A stretch of DNA of 64,000 bases from Flavobacterium azizsancarii (GTDB lineage Bacteria > Bacteroidota > Bacteroidia > Flavobacteriales > Flavobacteriaceae): NCBI RefSeq assembly GCF_027980145.1, contig NZ_JAMZNK010000018.1, positions 1-64,000 of the forward strand, in the 5' to 3' direction. Numbering within the stretch: the first letter of the stretch is position 1; every line of letters begins with the position of its first letter. Below are positions 27,766 to 36,088 of this stretch, in pieces. The notes beneath the pieces were generated by a model, which was not told the origin of the DNA, ran no database searches, and was given only the letters and a program-made list of their open reading frames with translations. A program made the position numbers and the translations under genes.

Positions 27766-30700
27766 TTATGGTAATTTAAAAGTGAAATAAATTCTTTGTA
27801 CTATAGTTGATAATTGTTTCTCTTTCTCTCCATCATTTTTTCTATTTCTATTTCCAACATTCAAATGAATCATTAATGATTCTCTTGATGTTTTATTATA
27901 AATATATCCTTCTAATTTTTTATTTTTCACACGTACTAATGCAAAAGCACCACCTATAAATATTTGGGCCAGATTAGAATCTAAATGTTTGTCAAAACTT
28001 TCAATATCATAAATTGAAGTTGGACTAAGTTCTAAATCAAGTTTTAAATCTTTACTATCAGGCTTACTTACAAAATCATAATTAGTTTGTCTTAATAATT
28101 TTAAAGTTTCCTCCATGATTTCATCAATCATTCGGCCTTTTAAGAGAGCTTGTGCAAATTTATGTTCATAATAATCAAAACTGCGAGTTTCAAGTCCTTT
28201 ACCTGTTGCAAATTCATAAATTAAAATAGCAACTGTTGCTTCATAACTTTTTTTAAATAATATTTTCTTTTCCTGTTCTCCCAGTTTCTCCACTCCTGGA
28301 TAGATACGTTTTGCCGTTTTAACTAATGCATTTACCGCTATTTCGTCAGGCAGTTTTTTTACTTCTTCTGTGAGGGTATTTACTATTTTCTCTAATTCTT
28401 TTGGTATCTTTACTCTTAATTTTTCACTTATCTCATTAATTTCACTCATATCAGCATATAATTGTTCAATTAAATTAGCATATTCTTTATTGTCAAACCC
28501 CGTTATTCTTGTTGCTTTAAATTCTTTTTTAATCTCAGCGTAGAGTTCTTTCAAATCATCATAAATTATTTTCTCGATAGCTAATGCTGAATTTGAAACT
28601 TCATTACCAATATTTGTTAACGAATTCTTGATTTCTTTTTTAATATTAGCTAATGAATTTTTAATTTCTTCAACAGTAGCATTTTGTACATCATCTCTAA
28701 CTTTAGCAACCTCATCTAAGCCAGAGGAAATATTGTCAAAATTTTTATTTATTCGCTCTAATCGCTCTAATAATTTATATTCTTTTAAATATTTTGGTTT
28801 TTCTTTTACTGCATTTTTTTGATCAATTATAAAATGATCGCTTGTCCTGATGTTGCTTTGTTTAGGATTTTCAAGTATTTTGTCAATAGTATTAACTTTA
28901 AAAGTATCACTCAATCTTAAATAATACAATTCTTTTACCATTACCTGTCCCAGTTTTACCCTATCCTCATATTTTGCAAAATTGAAAATTACTTTACCAT
29001 CTTTTGTAAAATGATTTTCCATAATATCTTGCATAATATCGGGAGCCATCCAATGGGTAAAATTCTCATTGATCTCTTTAATAATACTATCAAATTCTTT
29101 ATTTCCACTAGATGATCCTTCTTCTAATGCTTTTTTTAGTAAACTATTATTTAAATCCTTGAAAGAAGAATTTATATAATCCTGAACGAGAGACTGTTCA
29201 AATTCTACCAATTTTAAATCTAACTCTTGTTTAGATAAATTTTTAAAGCTTTGTTTATTTCCTAAGGCATCCACAAATTCACCACTTAATTTTCCTTTGC
29301 CCTCTAAAAGTAGTTTTACATTATTCATATTATCAGAAAACAAATACTTGTTTCCCTCTTTTAAGAACTCATCTGTGTTATCAGACAAATACCAAAGGTT
29401 AATCATTTCAGCGGATCCTAGTGCAATTTCGCCATCTATCGCTTCTTTTATTGAACCTACCGTTACTCTGGCCGCAGCATCAAACCATTCAGATATTATA
29501 CCTCTCGTCTTTAGATAAGTATCTACGAATTGATAATAAGCGTGACGCTGTCCAATCGTGTTGTAGAAATAATGCTGCTCGTTTATAGTATTATACAATG
29601 AAGCTTTCCAGAAAGTAGACCCTTCTTTGGTTGGATTATTGATTCTGTCAAAATCATACCATTGCCCTTCTTTTAAAGCAGGATATTTACCTTTTTTATC
29701 TATAACTATTTCGCCTTTACCATATTTAACCTCTATATTATCTAATAAACTTCCTGACCAAACAAAATACATCTGCTCTACTCCAATGTCAGGATACATT
29801 TTCTGAGGACTCAAGTTTAGATATATTTTTTTACTGGTTTGAATTGTTATCCTATCTGGTAAATTAGGAAAGACTGACTTTAATAATAAAAATAACTCAT
29901 CGTGTTCTGAAAATAATTTTTGAATATTTACATCAGGATTTCTTATTTCTTTGATCATTCTTTTGTTATATCCTTTCAAATTTTTATTTTTTACATCATC
30001 AGATAATTGCAATAACTTCAAAACCATCAACTCACTTGCATCTCCCCAATTTATGTTATTAATTGTAATCTCATCAATTGTCGCGAGACGCCACTTTTGC
30101 AAATCAAAATACATTTTTCCAAAACGATCGTGATCTTTTTTACCAACAAAATTTTTGGCAGTCGCTCCTTCATCAAAAGCTTTAGAAATGTTTTTCCAAT
30201 ACGCTGTTTCGACAGTATTATTTGCTACGATCGCAGCCTCTAATCTCTTTTTTATTTCCGTTTTAACGACTTCTGTTTTTGGCTCGTTGTTATTTGTCTG
30301 AAGTGTCTGAGGAACTGTTAACATCTCTTGCGCGGCAACACTTGCATAAGTTTGCGTCGTTATTCCGGTGCTAAAATTGAGCGTATTATTTTCTGACCCT
30401 GATGTCGGAGAATTAGTGTTGTCTGAAACGGCAGAACTCTTTGTTGTTCTGTCAGTGGTATCATCAGTAACGCCTCCTCCGATTAGAGCGTTTGAAATGG
30501 ATGTTGTTGCCGAAGGAATAATACCCGATGAAACACTCAGATTTGACATTGTTTCCCCGGTAACCAAAGGAGTATTGCCAATCGACAGTGCTGTTTCTTT
30601 GATTTCAGCAGTGGTATCGGTGGCGCCTCCTTCGGTAGAGGAAATAGAATTGTTGGCAACAGCAGCAGCATTTTGTTTTTTTTGCTCCTGCCATTCCTGT

Positions 30701-30840
30701 ACTATATCTTTTTGCTGGCTCATTTCTTTCGAAACTTTGGCCAGTTCTTTTATGATGGTTTTGGTTAAATCTTCTGAGCTTTTTATATCAGCACTATTTT
30801 GTATGGAAAGATTGAAATTATGGATTGCATTTTTACTCAT
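27766..30840 (-). CDS. Large protein of unknown function in the tailocin regulon
   Basis: 1024 residues from the ATG at 30840 (MSKNAIHNFN). A longer frame from 30876 would overlap the -7 box at 30862-30869, so it is rejected. No signal peptide. Residues about 60-200 are low-complexity Ser/Thr/Ala/Gly. A globular part follows, with WYDFDRINNPTKEGSTFW and YNTIGQRHAYYQFVDTYLKTRG around 400-460. Residues about 640-830 are heptad-like and rich in Glu/Lys (IKNSLANIKKEIKNSLTNIG), and the C-terminus is mixed alpha/beta (TSIYDIESFDKHL, YNKTSRESLMIHLN). I recognise no family. Promoter sharing makes it part of the particle system: a cargo or effector protein is the first guess, a tape-measure or other internal protein the second. 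The MORN lipoprotein follows after 30 bp. Confidence 0.75.
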   Translation of the reverse strand: MSKNAIHNFNLSIQNSADIKSSEDLTKTIIKELAKVSKEMSQQKDIVQEWQEQKKQNAAAVANNSISSTEGGATDTTAEIKETALSIGNTPLVTGETMSNLSVSSGIIPSATTSISNALIGGGVTDDTTDRTTKSSAVSDNTNSPTSGSENNTLNFSTGITTQTYASVAAQEMLTVPQTLQTNNNEPKTEVVKTEIKKRLEAAIVANNTVETAYWKNISKAFDEGATAKNFVGKKDHDRFGKMYFDLQKWRLATIDEITINNINWGDASELMVLKLLQLSDDVKNKNLKGYNKRMIKEIRNPDVNIQKLFSEHDELFLLLKSVFPNLPDRITIQTSKKIYLNLSPQKMYPDIGVEQMYFVWSGSLLDNIEVKYGKGEIVIDKKGKYPALKEGQWYDFDRINNPTKEGSTFWKASLYNTINEQHYFYNTIGQRHAYYQFVDTYLKTRGIISEWFDAAARVTVGSIKEAIDGEIALGSAEMINLWYLSDNTDEFLKEGNKYLFSDNMNNVKLLLEGKGKLSGEFVDALGNKQSFKNLSKQELDLKLVEFEQSLVQDYINSSFKDLNNSLLKKALEEGSSSGNKEFDSIIKEINENFTHWMAPDIMQDIMENHFTKDGKVIFNFAKYEDRVKLGQVMVKELYYLRLSDTFKVNTIDKILENPKQSNIRTSDHFIIDQKNAVKEKPKYLKEYKLLERLERINKNFDNISSGLDEVAKVRDDVQNATVEEIKNSLANIKKEIKNSLTNIGNEVSNSALAIEKIIYDDLKELYAEIKKEFKATRITGFDNKEYANLIEQLYADMSEINEISEKLRVKIPKELEKIVNTLTEEVKKLPDEIAVNALVKTAKRIYPGVEKLGEQEKKILFKKSYEATVAILIYEFATGKGLETRSFDYYEHKFAQALLKGRMIDEIMEETLKLLRQTNYDFVSKPDSKDLKLDLELSPTSIYDIESFDKHLDSNLAQIFIGGAFALVRVKNKKLEGYIYNKTSRESLMIHLNVGNRNRKNDGEKEKQLSTIVQRIYFTFKLP

Positions 30841-30861
30841 CGCTTGGTGTTTTTCTGGGTG

Positions 30862-30924
30862 TAAAAATAGTATCAATGTTTGCGATTTTTAAATTTCAAG
30901 ACACGTGTATTCAGTAGTTTCAGC
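30862..30924 (-). promoter_or_regulatory. Tailocin promoter A-minus (leftward)
   Basis: On the minus strand the box CTGAAACTACTGA begins at 30923 and the -7 element TATTTTTA at 30869. Measured from the base in the A position of the box (30924) the spacing is 55 bp, as in the rightward copies. It drives 27766-30840 with a leader of about 15-20 nt. Confidence 0.78.
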
Positions 30925-30937
30925 AAGTTATCGTTTT

Positions 30938-31001
30938 ACTGAAACTACCGAATTCACCAGACTTTTTTTAGTTTATTTTGTATTCTTCTGTCCTACTTTT
31001 A
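30938..31001 (+). promoter_or_regulatory. Tailocin promoter A-plus
   Basis: Box ACTGAAACTACCG at 30938, -7 element TACTTTTA at 30994-31001, spacing 56 bp. The box forms an inverted pair with the leftward box at 30911-30923, so one bound factor or two could switch both directions. The leader to the fibre gene is about 350 nt and holds a small reading frame. Confidence 0.78.
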
Positions 31002-31123
31002 CACCCTCAAAAAACAAATACTGATGTTGTTTTTATCGAAAAATAACTCGAAAAGACTTTGCTTCTTTTCCAAAAAAAATAATCAGCACACTATATATTA
31101 ATCACCCTAAAACAGCAGCCATT

Positions 31124-31249
31124 ATGGATTATGTATTATCAACAGGCATGGCAAAAATGCCCAAAATCCCAGACAAGAATAATTCACGACTTTTCTTAAT
31201 CACACATTTAGAAAAAAGATTTGAGACAGGGAATTTAATCCTACCCTAG
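31124..31249 (+). CDS. Possible small protein ahead of tail fibre 1
   Basis: A 41-codon frame starting MDYVLSTGMAKMPKIPDKNN. Its start (MDY, then MPKIPD) resembles the start of the 64-residue protein at 39744 (MDYTPRDLGETPKTPD), and both are the first reading frame behind a tailocin promoter. That parallel is the only reason to list it; it may be a decayed copy or a leader peptide. No function known. Confidence 0.35.
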   Translation: MDYVLSTGMAKMPKIPDKNNSRLFLITHLEKRFETGNLILP

Positions 31250-31352
31250 ATTGACGGGTTAACAAAACCAAAATATCTATTATTCGTCTCCATACTTAAG
31301 AAGGTTCAATTTATCAAAATCAAATAATTACATCATTTTAAAAGAAAAAAAT

Positions 31353-34300
31353 ATGGCTTTACAAACATTAAATACCATAAAACAATGGTTCAAAACGGGT
31401 TTAAAACCAACACAAGCTCAATTCTGGGATACCTGGGATTCGTTCCGACATAAATTTGACAAAATCCCTGTAAAAGAGGTTGAGGGACTAGACGAATTAC
31501 TCTTATCCAAAGCTGACAAAACTGTTCTAGATCATCACCTTGCTGATAAAAATGCTCACGCACCACAAGTAAATACGGATTGGAATAGTGAGTTCGGTTT
31601 TAGTCAATTACTTAACAAACCTGAATTTAAAACGATCAATGGAGAGCCATTGACAGGTGATGGAGATATAATTATTGAAGCAGGCGGATCCCAGGATTTA
31701 CAAACCACTTTAGCCAATGGTAATGAAACCACAAACGGCATAATGTTTAACGATGACTATTATAATTGGTTAAAAACAAGCATAGATTCGAGATCTATAC
31801 GTTTAACAGATAGTAATTCAGATATGTTAGTAGCTATTGATTCTGCCGGTGTTGTTACACGAGATGATAGTCAGCATGTTTCACTAAATCCTCAAGGTAT
31901 ATTTTTTAACAGAGACACTGCTGAATCCTATTTACGAATTAATACATCTTCTACAGGCGTTAGCACAGTAAATTTACCTGCAACTGAAGGTGCAGAAATT
32001 ACATTAACTGCTACAGACGATTTTAAAACAATCAACGGAGAATCTATTATTGGAAAAGGCAATTTAAACATTGAACCTCAAGGTCTAAAATCCGTTTTAG
32101 ATGCAGATCCTACTGCTTCTTATGGCCAAAGTAAAGCAACCCTAATGGGTGATTACGGTACTTCGAAATATAACGAGATTATCGTTTCTGATGAAACCGA
32201 AAAAACAGGTATCTATCAGTTAAAAAATCAATTATCATTTGACCATACTGTATTAGATTCTAATGACATAGGAAATATAACGCTTTCAGAAGGCAATGTT
32301 ATATTGACCAGATATAAATCTGATAATCAGACTATTGTCGATATATCTGATCCCGTTGCTAATACTCAATTAAGATTTCCGGCAAAATCAGAGGAAGGTA
32401 AAACATACACGATAGCTACTACAGAAGATTTTAAAACTATTAATGGAGAATCTATTGTAGGTTCAGGTGATATCCTTATCAGTGGAGGTGACGGAAATAT
32501 TCCTACCCTGCAAGAAGTATTAGACAAAGACAGAAATGCTACAAATGCAAGTATAAATTTACTATCAGAGGAGGGAGAATCACAAACCACTGTACATGAA
32601 GGAGGTCTTAACATATCTGAAAAAACAGAAACAGGTTTCCTGATTACAGATATCAATAAACTGGGAGTTTCAGTAAGTAAAGATGAAGAAACTACTTTCG
32701 CAAATATATCAGCTGATGAACTATCTTTAAATAAAAATCTATCCGGAAATCCGGTTAAGCAAGGCATTGTATTAAATGAGGATAGTGCCGGAACGTCTAC
32801 TATTAAACTGCCTCTGACTTCAGATGGGGATGTAAAAACCTTGGCTACAACAGAAGATTTTAAAACAATTAATGGAGAATCTATTGTAGGAGAAGGAGAT
32901 ATTATTTTGAGTGAGGGGAGTCAAGATTTACAACAAACCATAGACAATGGATCACTCGCCGTATTTAATGATAGTAAGCAATACGTAGCAATGTTTAATG
33001 AAGGAGCTCCTACTTCTTTTGGTATAGGATCATCAGATGGTACTTATCATTCAACTTTAATCATAAATCCAGATCTTCCATCTATACAACAATCCTCTAA
33101 TAATGGAGATATAGCTTATGTGGGGATATCCAAAAACAAAATTATATTATCAGAGAGTCTATCAGCTGGTATTACTAAAATAAAATTTAATCCCCCTACA
33201 AGTATTTCAACTTTAAATTTTCCTGCTCCATCTGAAGATGGAGAATACACACTTCCTCTAAGGATTAATGGACAAGTTGCAGATAAGTATGGTGATGTAA
33301 CGATTCCTACAGGTGGTGGATCACAAACATTAGATCAAGTTTTGGCTGCTGGAGACGAAGCAATTGGAAAAAGTTTTGTTATTAAAGATCAAAACATATC
33401 TGTAAATAATAATGTTTTTGTAAGTCCACAGTCTATTCATCTGTTTAGTGAGGATAAAGATTTTTTTATGACTTTAAATAATTTTGGTATAAGTTCATTA
33501 TATGGAGATCAATCAAAAGGGCTAAGGTTAAAGAAAACAGGTCTTAACTTTTTTGAGTATGCTGATGGAGGAGTAGATTGTACTTTGATTCAAAATACAG
33601 AATCAAGCGGTTTGTCGTCAGTAGTAATGCCTTTAATGCTTGATGGAGAAACAAAAACCTTAGCTACTACAGATGATTTCAAAACTATCAATGGACAATC
33701 TATTATAGGAGTTGGTAATATCGCTGTAGGAGGAGCCACTCTAGATGCAACTACTGCGGTGAAAGGTATTGTGAAACTTACCGGAGATTTAGGAGGTACA
33801 GCAGATAATCCTACAACGCCTACAGCGGTTCACAAAACTGGAGGTTTAGCTGAATCAATAAACGGATCAAAAACATTTACTAACATACTTGGCATATCCA
33901 GTAATACTTCGGGAATAGACTTCGCAAGTCCTTCATCCTATACAGGTAGTTCTACGCCATTTTTAAATAATAGGGGTGGATATTTACAGCTTGTGGGGTC
34001 TACAGGAGGAACGGGTGGAGGAGGTTTAGGTTTAATGTTAGATACATCATTAATAGGAACTACAGCAAAAAAAGTACAATTCCCTAATAAAAATGGAGTT
34101 TTGGCGATGGTTTCCGATTTGCCAGTTGACCCAATTACAGGAATGGGAAACCCGAACTCTATTCCGAAATTTACAGTGGCCGGAGTTTTAGGTAATAGCA
34201 CTTTTTCTGAGGTAGCCGGGTCAGGTTTTATAAATGGTGACTTTTACATAAATCCTTCTTCTGGTGGTAAATTAACATTTCAAAAATCATCGACACCTTT

Positions 34301-34934
34301 TGGAGCAATAGGCAATTCCTTAAAAGTTGTATCAGGTGGTGTTTCTGATACTGATTTAAACGCATACGTCTACGGAAATAATCCTTTTGGAATATGGACG
34401 AACGGAGTAAAAAGAATGACAGTTGACGGAAATGGAAATGTAAGTATCGGAAATTTTAATCCTACAAATTACTCAGGATATAAGACTTTAACAATAGGAG
34501 ACAATGATAACGCAAGAAGTGGGTTGTTGAAATTTAAAGGTGGCTATAACTTAGGGGATGGAGCAGAGATTACACAAACGAATGGCGGAGATTTTTTATT
34601 TAGCCTTAATAGCAATAATACACCTTTTTCAATTAGGTCAAACGGCAATGCTCAGTTTACAGGAACTATTTCCACAACAGGTATCGTATCTGCTACTATA
34701 TCTGGAGATGATTTAGATACTATATTCTCTGGGATGCCTGACAATTCTACAAAAACACTTTCCGTAAGTTTTGGCTCATCGACTTTAAATACTCCGTCAG
34801 GAACTAACGCTTCGTCTGTAATTATTACAAAATCAGATTCAGGTAGCGGATCAATGCTTCTTACTGACTATCAAACAAATAAAATGTATTCAAGGGCTAG
34901 ATGGGGTACTTGGTCTACGTGGGTTGAAAAATAA
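31353..34934 (+). CDS. Tail fibre protein 1 (receptor-binding fibre)
   Basis: 1193 residues. The first 92 residues (MALQTLNTIKQWFKTGLKPT...) are almost identical to fibre 2 and should attach the fibre to the baseplate. The shaft has at least five modules that each begin near DFKTINGESIIGxGNI (about residues 91, 227, 360, 503 and 776), separated by beta-rich segments. A conserved block TAVKGIVKLTGDLGGTAD lies near 800. The tip ends in SGSMLLTDYQTNKMYSRARWG, the style of pyocin-knob receptor-binding domains. Product: trimeric fibre that binds the target cell surface. It is followed by six TAA codons in a row. It belongs to the promoter A unit. Confidence 0.88.
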   Translation: MALQTLNTIKQWFKTGLKPTQAQFWDTWDSFRHKFDKIPVKEVEGLDELLLSKADKTVLDHHLADKNAHAPQVNTDWNSEFGFSQLLNKPEFKTINGEPLTGDGDIIIEAGGSQDLQTTLANGNETTNGIMFNDDYYNWLKTSIDSRSIRLTDSNSDMLVAIDSAGVVTRDDSQHVSLNPQGIFFNRDTAESYLRINTSSTGVSTVNLPATEGAEITLTATDDFKTINGESIIGKGNLNIEPQGLKSVLDADPTASYGQSKATLMGDYGTSKYNEIIVSDETEKTGIYQLKNQLSFDHTVLDSNDIGNITLSEGNVILTRYKSDNQTIVDISDPVANTQLRFPAKSEEGKTYTIATTEDFKTINGESIVGSGDILISGGDGNIPTLQEVLDKDRNATNASINLLSEEGESQTTVHEGGLNISEKTETGFLITDINKLGVSVSKDEETTFANISADELSLNKNLSGNPVKQGIVLNEDSAGTSTIKLPLTSDGDVKTLATTEDFKTINGESIVGEGDIILSEGSQDLQQTIDNGSLAVFNDSKQYVAMFNEGAPTSFGIGSSDGTYHSTLIINPDLPSIQQSSNNGDIAYVGISKNKIILSESLSAGITKIKFNPPTSISTLNFPAPSEDGEYTLPLRINGQVADKYGDVTIPTGGGSQTLDQVLAAGDEAIGKSFVIKDQNISVNNNVFVSPQSIHLFSEDKDFFMTLNNFGISSLYGDQSKGLRLKKTGLNFFEYADGGVDCTLIQNTESSGLSSVVMPLMLDGETKTLATTDDFKTINGQSIIGVGNIAVGGATLDATTAVKGIVKLTGDLGGTADNPTTPTAVHKTGGLAESINGSKTFTNILGISSNTSGIDFASPSSYTGSSTPFLNNRGGYLQLVGSTGGTGGGGLGLMLDTSLIGTTAKKVQFPNKNGVLAMVSDLPVDPITGMGNPNSIPKFTVAGVLGNSTFSEVAGSGFINGDFYINPSSGGKLTFQKSSTPFGAIGNSLKVVSGGVSDTDLNAYVYGNNPFGIWTNGVKRMTVDGNGNVSIGNFNPTNYSGYKTLTIGDNDNARSGLLKFKGGYNLGDGAEITQTNGGDFLFSLNSNNTPFSIRSNGNAQFTGTISTTGIVSATISGDDLDTIFSGMPDNSTKTLSVSFGSSTLNTPSGTNASSVIITKSDSGSGSMLLTDYQTNKMYSRARWGTWSTWVEK

Positions 34935-34969
34935 TAATAATAATAATAATGATTAAATAAATATAAACA

Positions 34970-35406
34970 ATGAACACATTAAAGCAAGTAGTAGTAAATC
35001 TACTAGGAGATTTTACAGCAGACTTTTACATAACATCTTCATCTTTGTCATGTTTGGTATTATTCTTAGTTTAAGAATACAAGCTCCAAAAAGAGATAAA
35101 TTATCAGATAGTACTCCTATCAAATTCAGCTGGAGATTCTTACTGCAAGATAATTTAAAGAAATGGATAGAATCTTTAGTATTTGTGTTCTTATCTATCA
35201 GAATAGGAGCAGATGCTTGGGGTGTAGTACCTACTTATGTAAGTGCAGTAATTATGGGATTAAGTTTTGATTATTCATTAAACCTAATTGCGAAGCGAAT
35301 AGAGAAAACTCACCGTAAAACTAGAGAAAATATTGAACTTTTAAATTCAGCTCCGACTGAATACTTACAACAAAAAAACAACCTCAAATTAATATCATAT
35401 GAATAA
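34970..35406 (+). pseudogene. Frameshifted small membrane protein (holin-like)
   Basis: The first frame, 34970-35074, reads MNTLKQVVVNLLGDFTADFY and stops after 34 residues. A second frame, 35050-35406 (118 residues), continues as membrane protein. Adding one T in the run near 35036 joins them as ...YITSFIFVMFGIILSLR..., a perfect transmembrane helix. So one base is missing, by mutation, sequencing error or less likely programmed shifting. The joined protein has about 147 residues with further membrane segments (IESLVFVFLSIRIGA, YVSAVIMGLSFDY) and a basic C-terminus. It overlaps the next small membrane gene by 8 bp. It may be a holin or a fibre-linked membrane protein. Confidence 0.65.
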
Positions 35407-35590
35407 ACCAAAAATTACAGTAATCGTAAGCCTTTTAATTGTTTTGACAGGCTTAGTTGACACTAAATTCGATCTTTTGCAAGATGCAGGATTATCATTG
35501 GTAACTATCAACAGAATCAAATTAATCGGTTTAATTTTGTCGGCAGCATTACCAAGCATTACTTCTTTATTTTCGACAGAAGAAAGGTAG
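35399..35590 (+). CDS. Small membrane protein, holin-like
   Basis: 63 residues with two likely membrane helices (ITVIVSLLIVLTGLV and IKLIGLILSAALPSITSLF) separated by a short polar turn. The start overlaps the preceding membrane gene by 8 bp, so translation is probably coupled. It ends the fibre 1 transcript before the terminator at 35661. Size and topology resemble class II holins, but no family motif is recognised. Confidence 0.55.
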   Translation: MNKPKITVIVSLLIVLTGLVDTKFDLLQDAGLSLVTINRIKLIGLILSAALPSITSLFSTEER

Positions 35591-35660
35591 AAAACTCCAA
35601 GGGAAGGAATAAAAAATGCCGTACAATCAGCAATAACCCTTTGCCTTTATTTTAAACTGA

Positions 35661-35715
35661 AACATCCAGGATAAGAAGAAAAAATAAACGCTTTGATAAT
35701 CCTGGATGTTTTCTT
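35661..35715 (+). terminator. Rho-independent terminator of the fibre 1 unit
   Basis: AACATCCAGGAT / ATCCTGGATGTT, a perfect 12-bp stem with a loop of about 26 nt, followed by TTCTT. Confidence 0.75.
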
Positions 35716-35742
35716 AACGACTTAAAATCGTTCTTTTTTTCT

Positions 35743-35805
35743 ACTGAAACTAAAGAAAACGCCGATCTCATTTTTCTTTTTATGCGTTTTTCCATATTAC
35801 TTTTA
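35743..35805 (+). promoter_or_regulatory. Tailocin promoter B
   Basis: Box ACTGAAACTAAAG at 35743, -7 element TACTTTTA at 35798-35805, spacing 55 bp. It drives fibre 2 with a leader of about 280 nt in which no convincing gene is seen. Confidence 0.78.
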
Positions 35806-36088
35806 CACGCTCAAAAGTCGAATAATGACATTAATCTATATACATTAATTCGCAAACTTTCAGGATATTTTTATAAAAACATCCTCCTCTCCTACTCAGA
35901 GAAAATAATTCTACCTGAATGAAATATTAATAGCAATAAATAACAAATCAAACACAAAAATCATGAGAGAGATGCCTGAAAATAACCAATAAAACAATCT
36001 AAAAAAACAGATTAATCTGTGATTAAAAAAATTAATCCAAGAACTGAATTCATCACAATCTAAAACTACATAATTTAAAAGAAAAAAC

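Noticed and set aside
30841-30876. Longer N-terminus for the large leftward gene (start at 30876)
   Set aside because: This start would place the -7 box TATTTTTA (30869-30862) inside the coding region. The ATG at 30840 lies just behind the expected transcription start.
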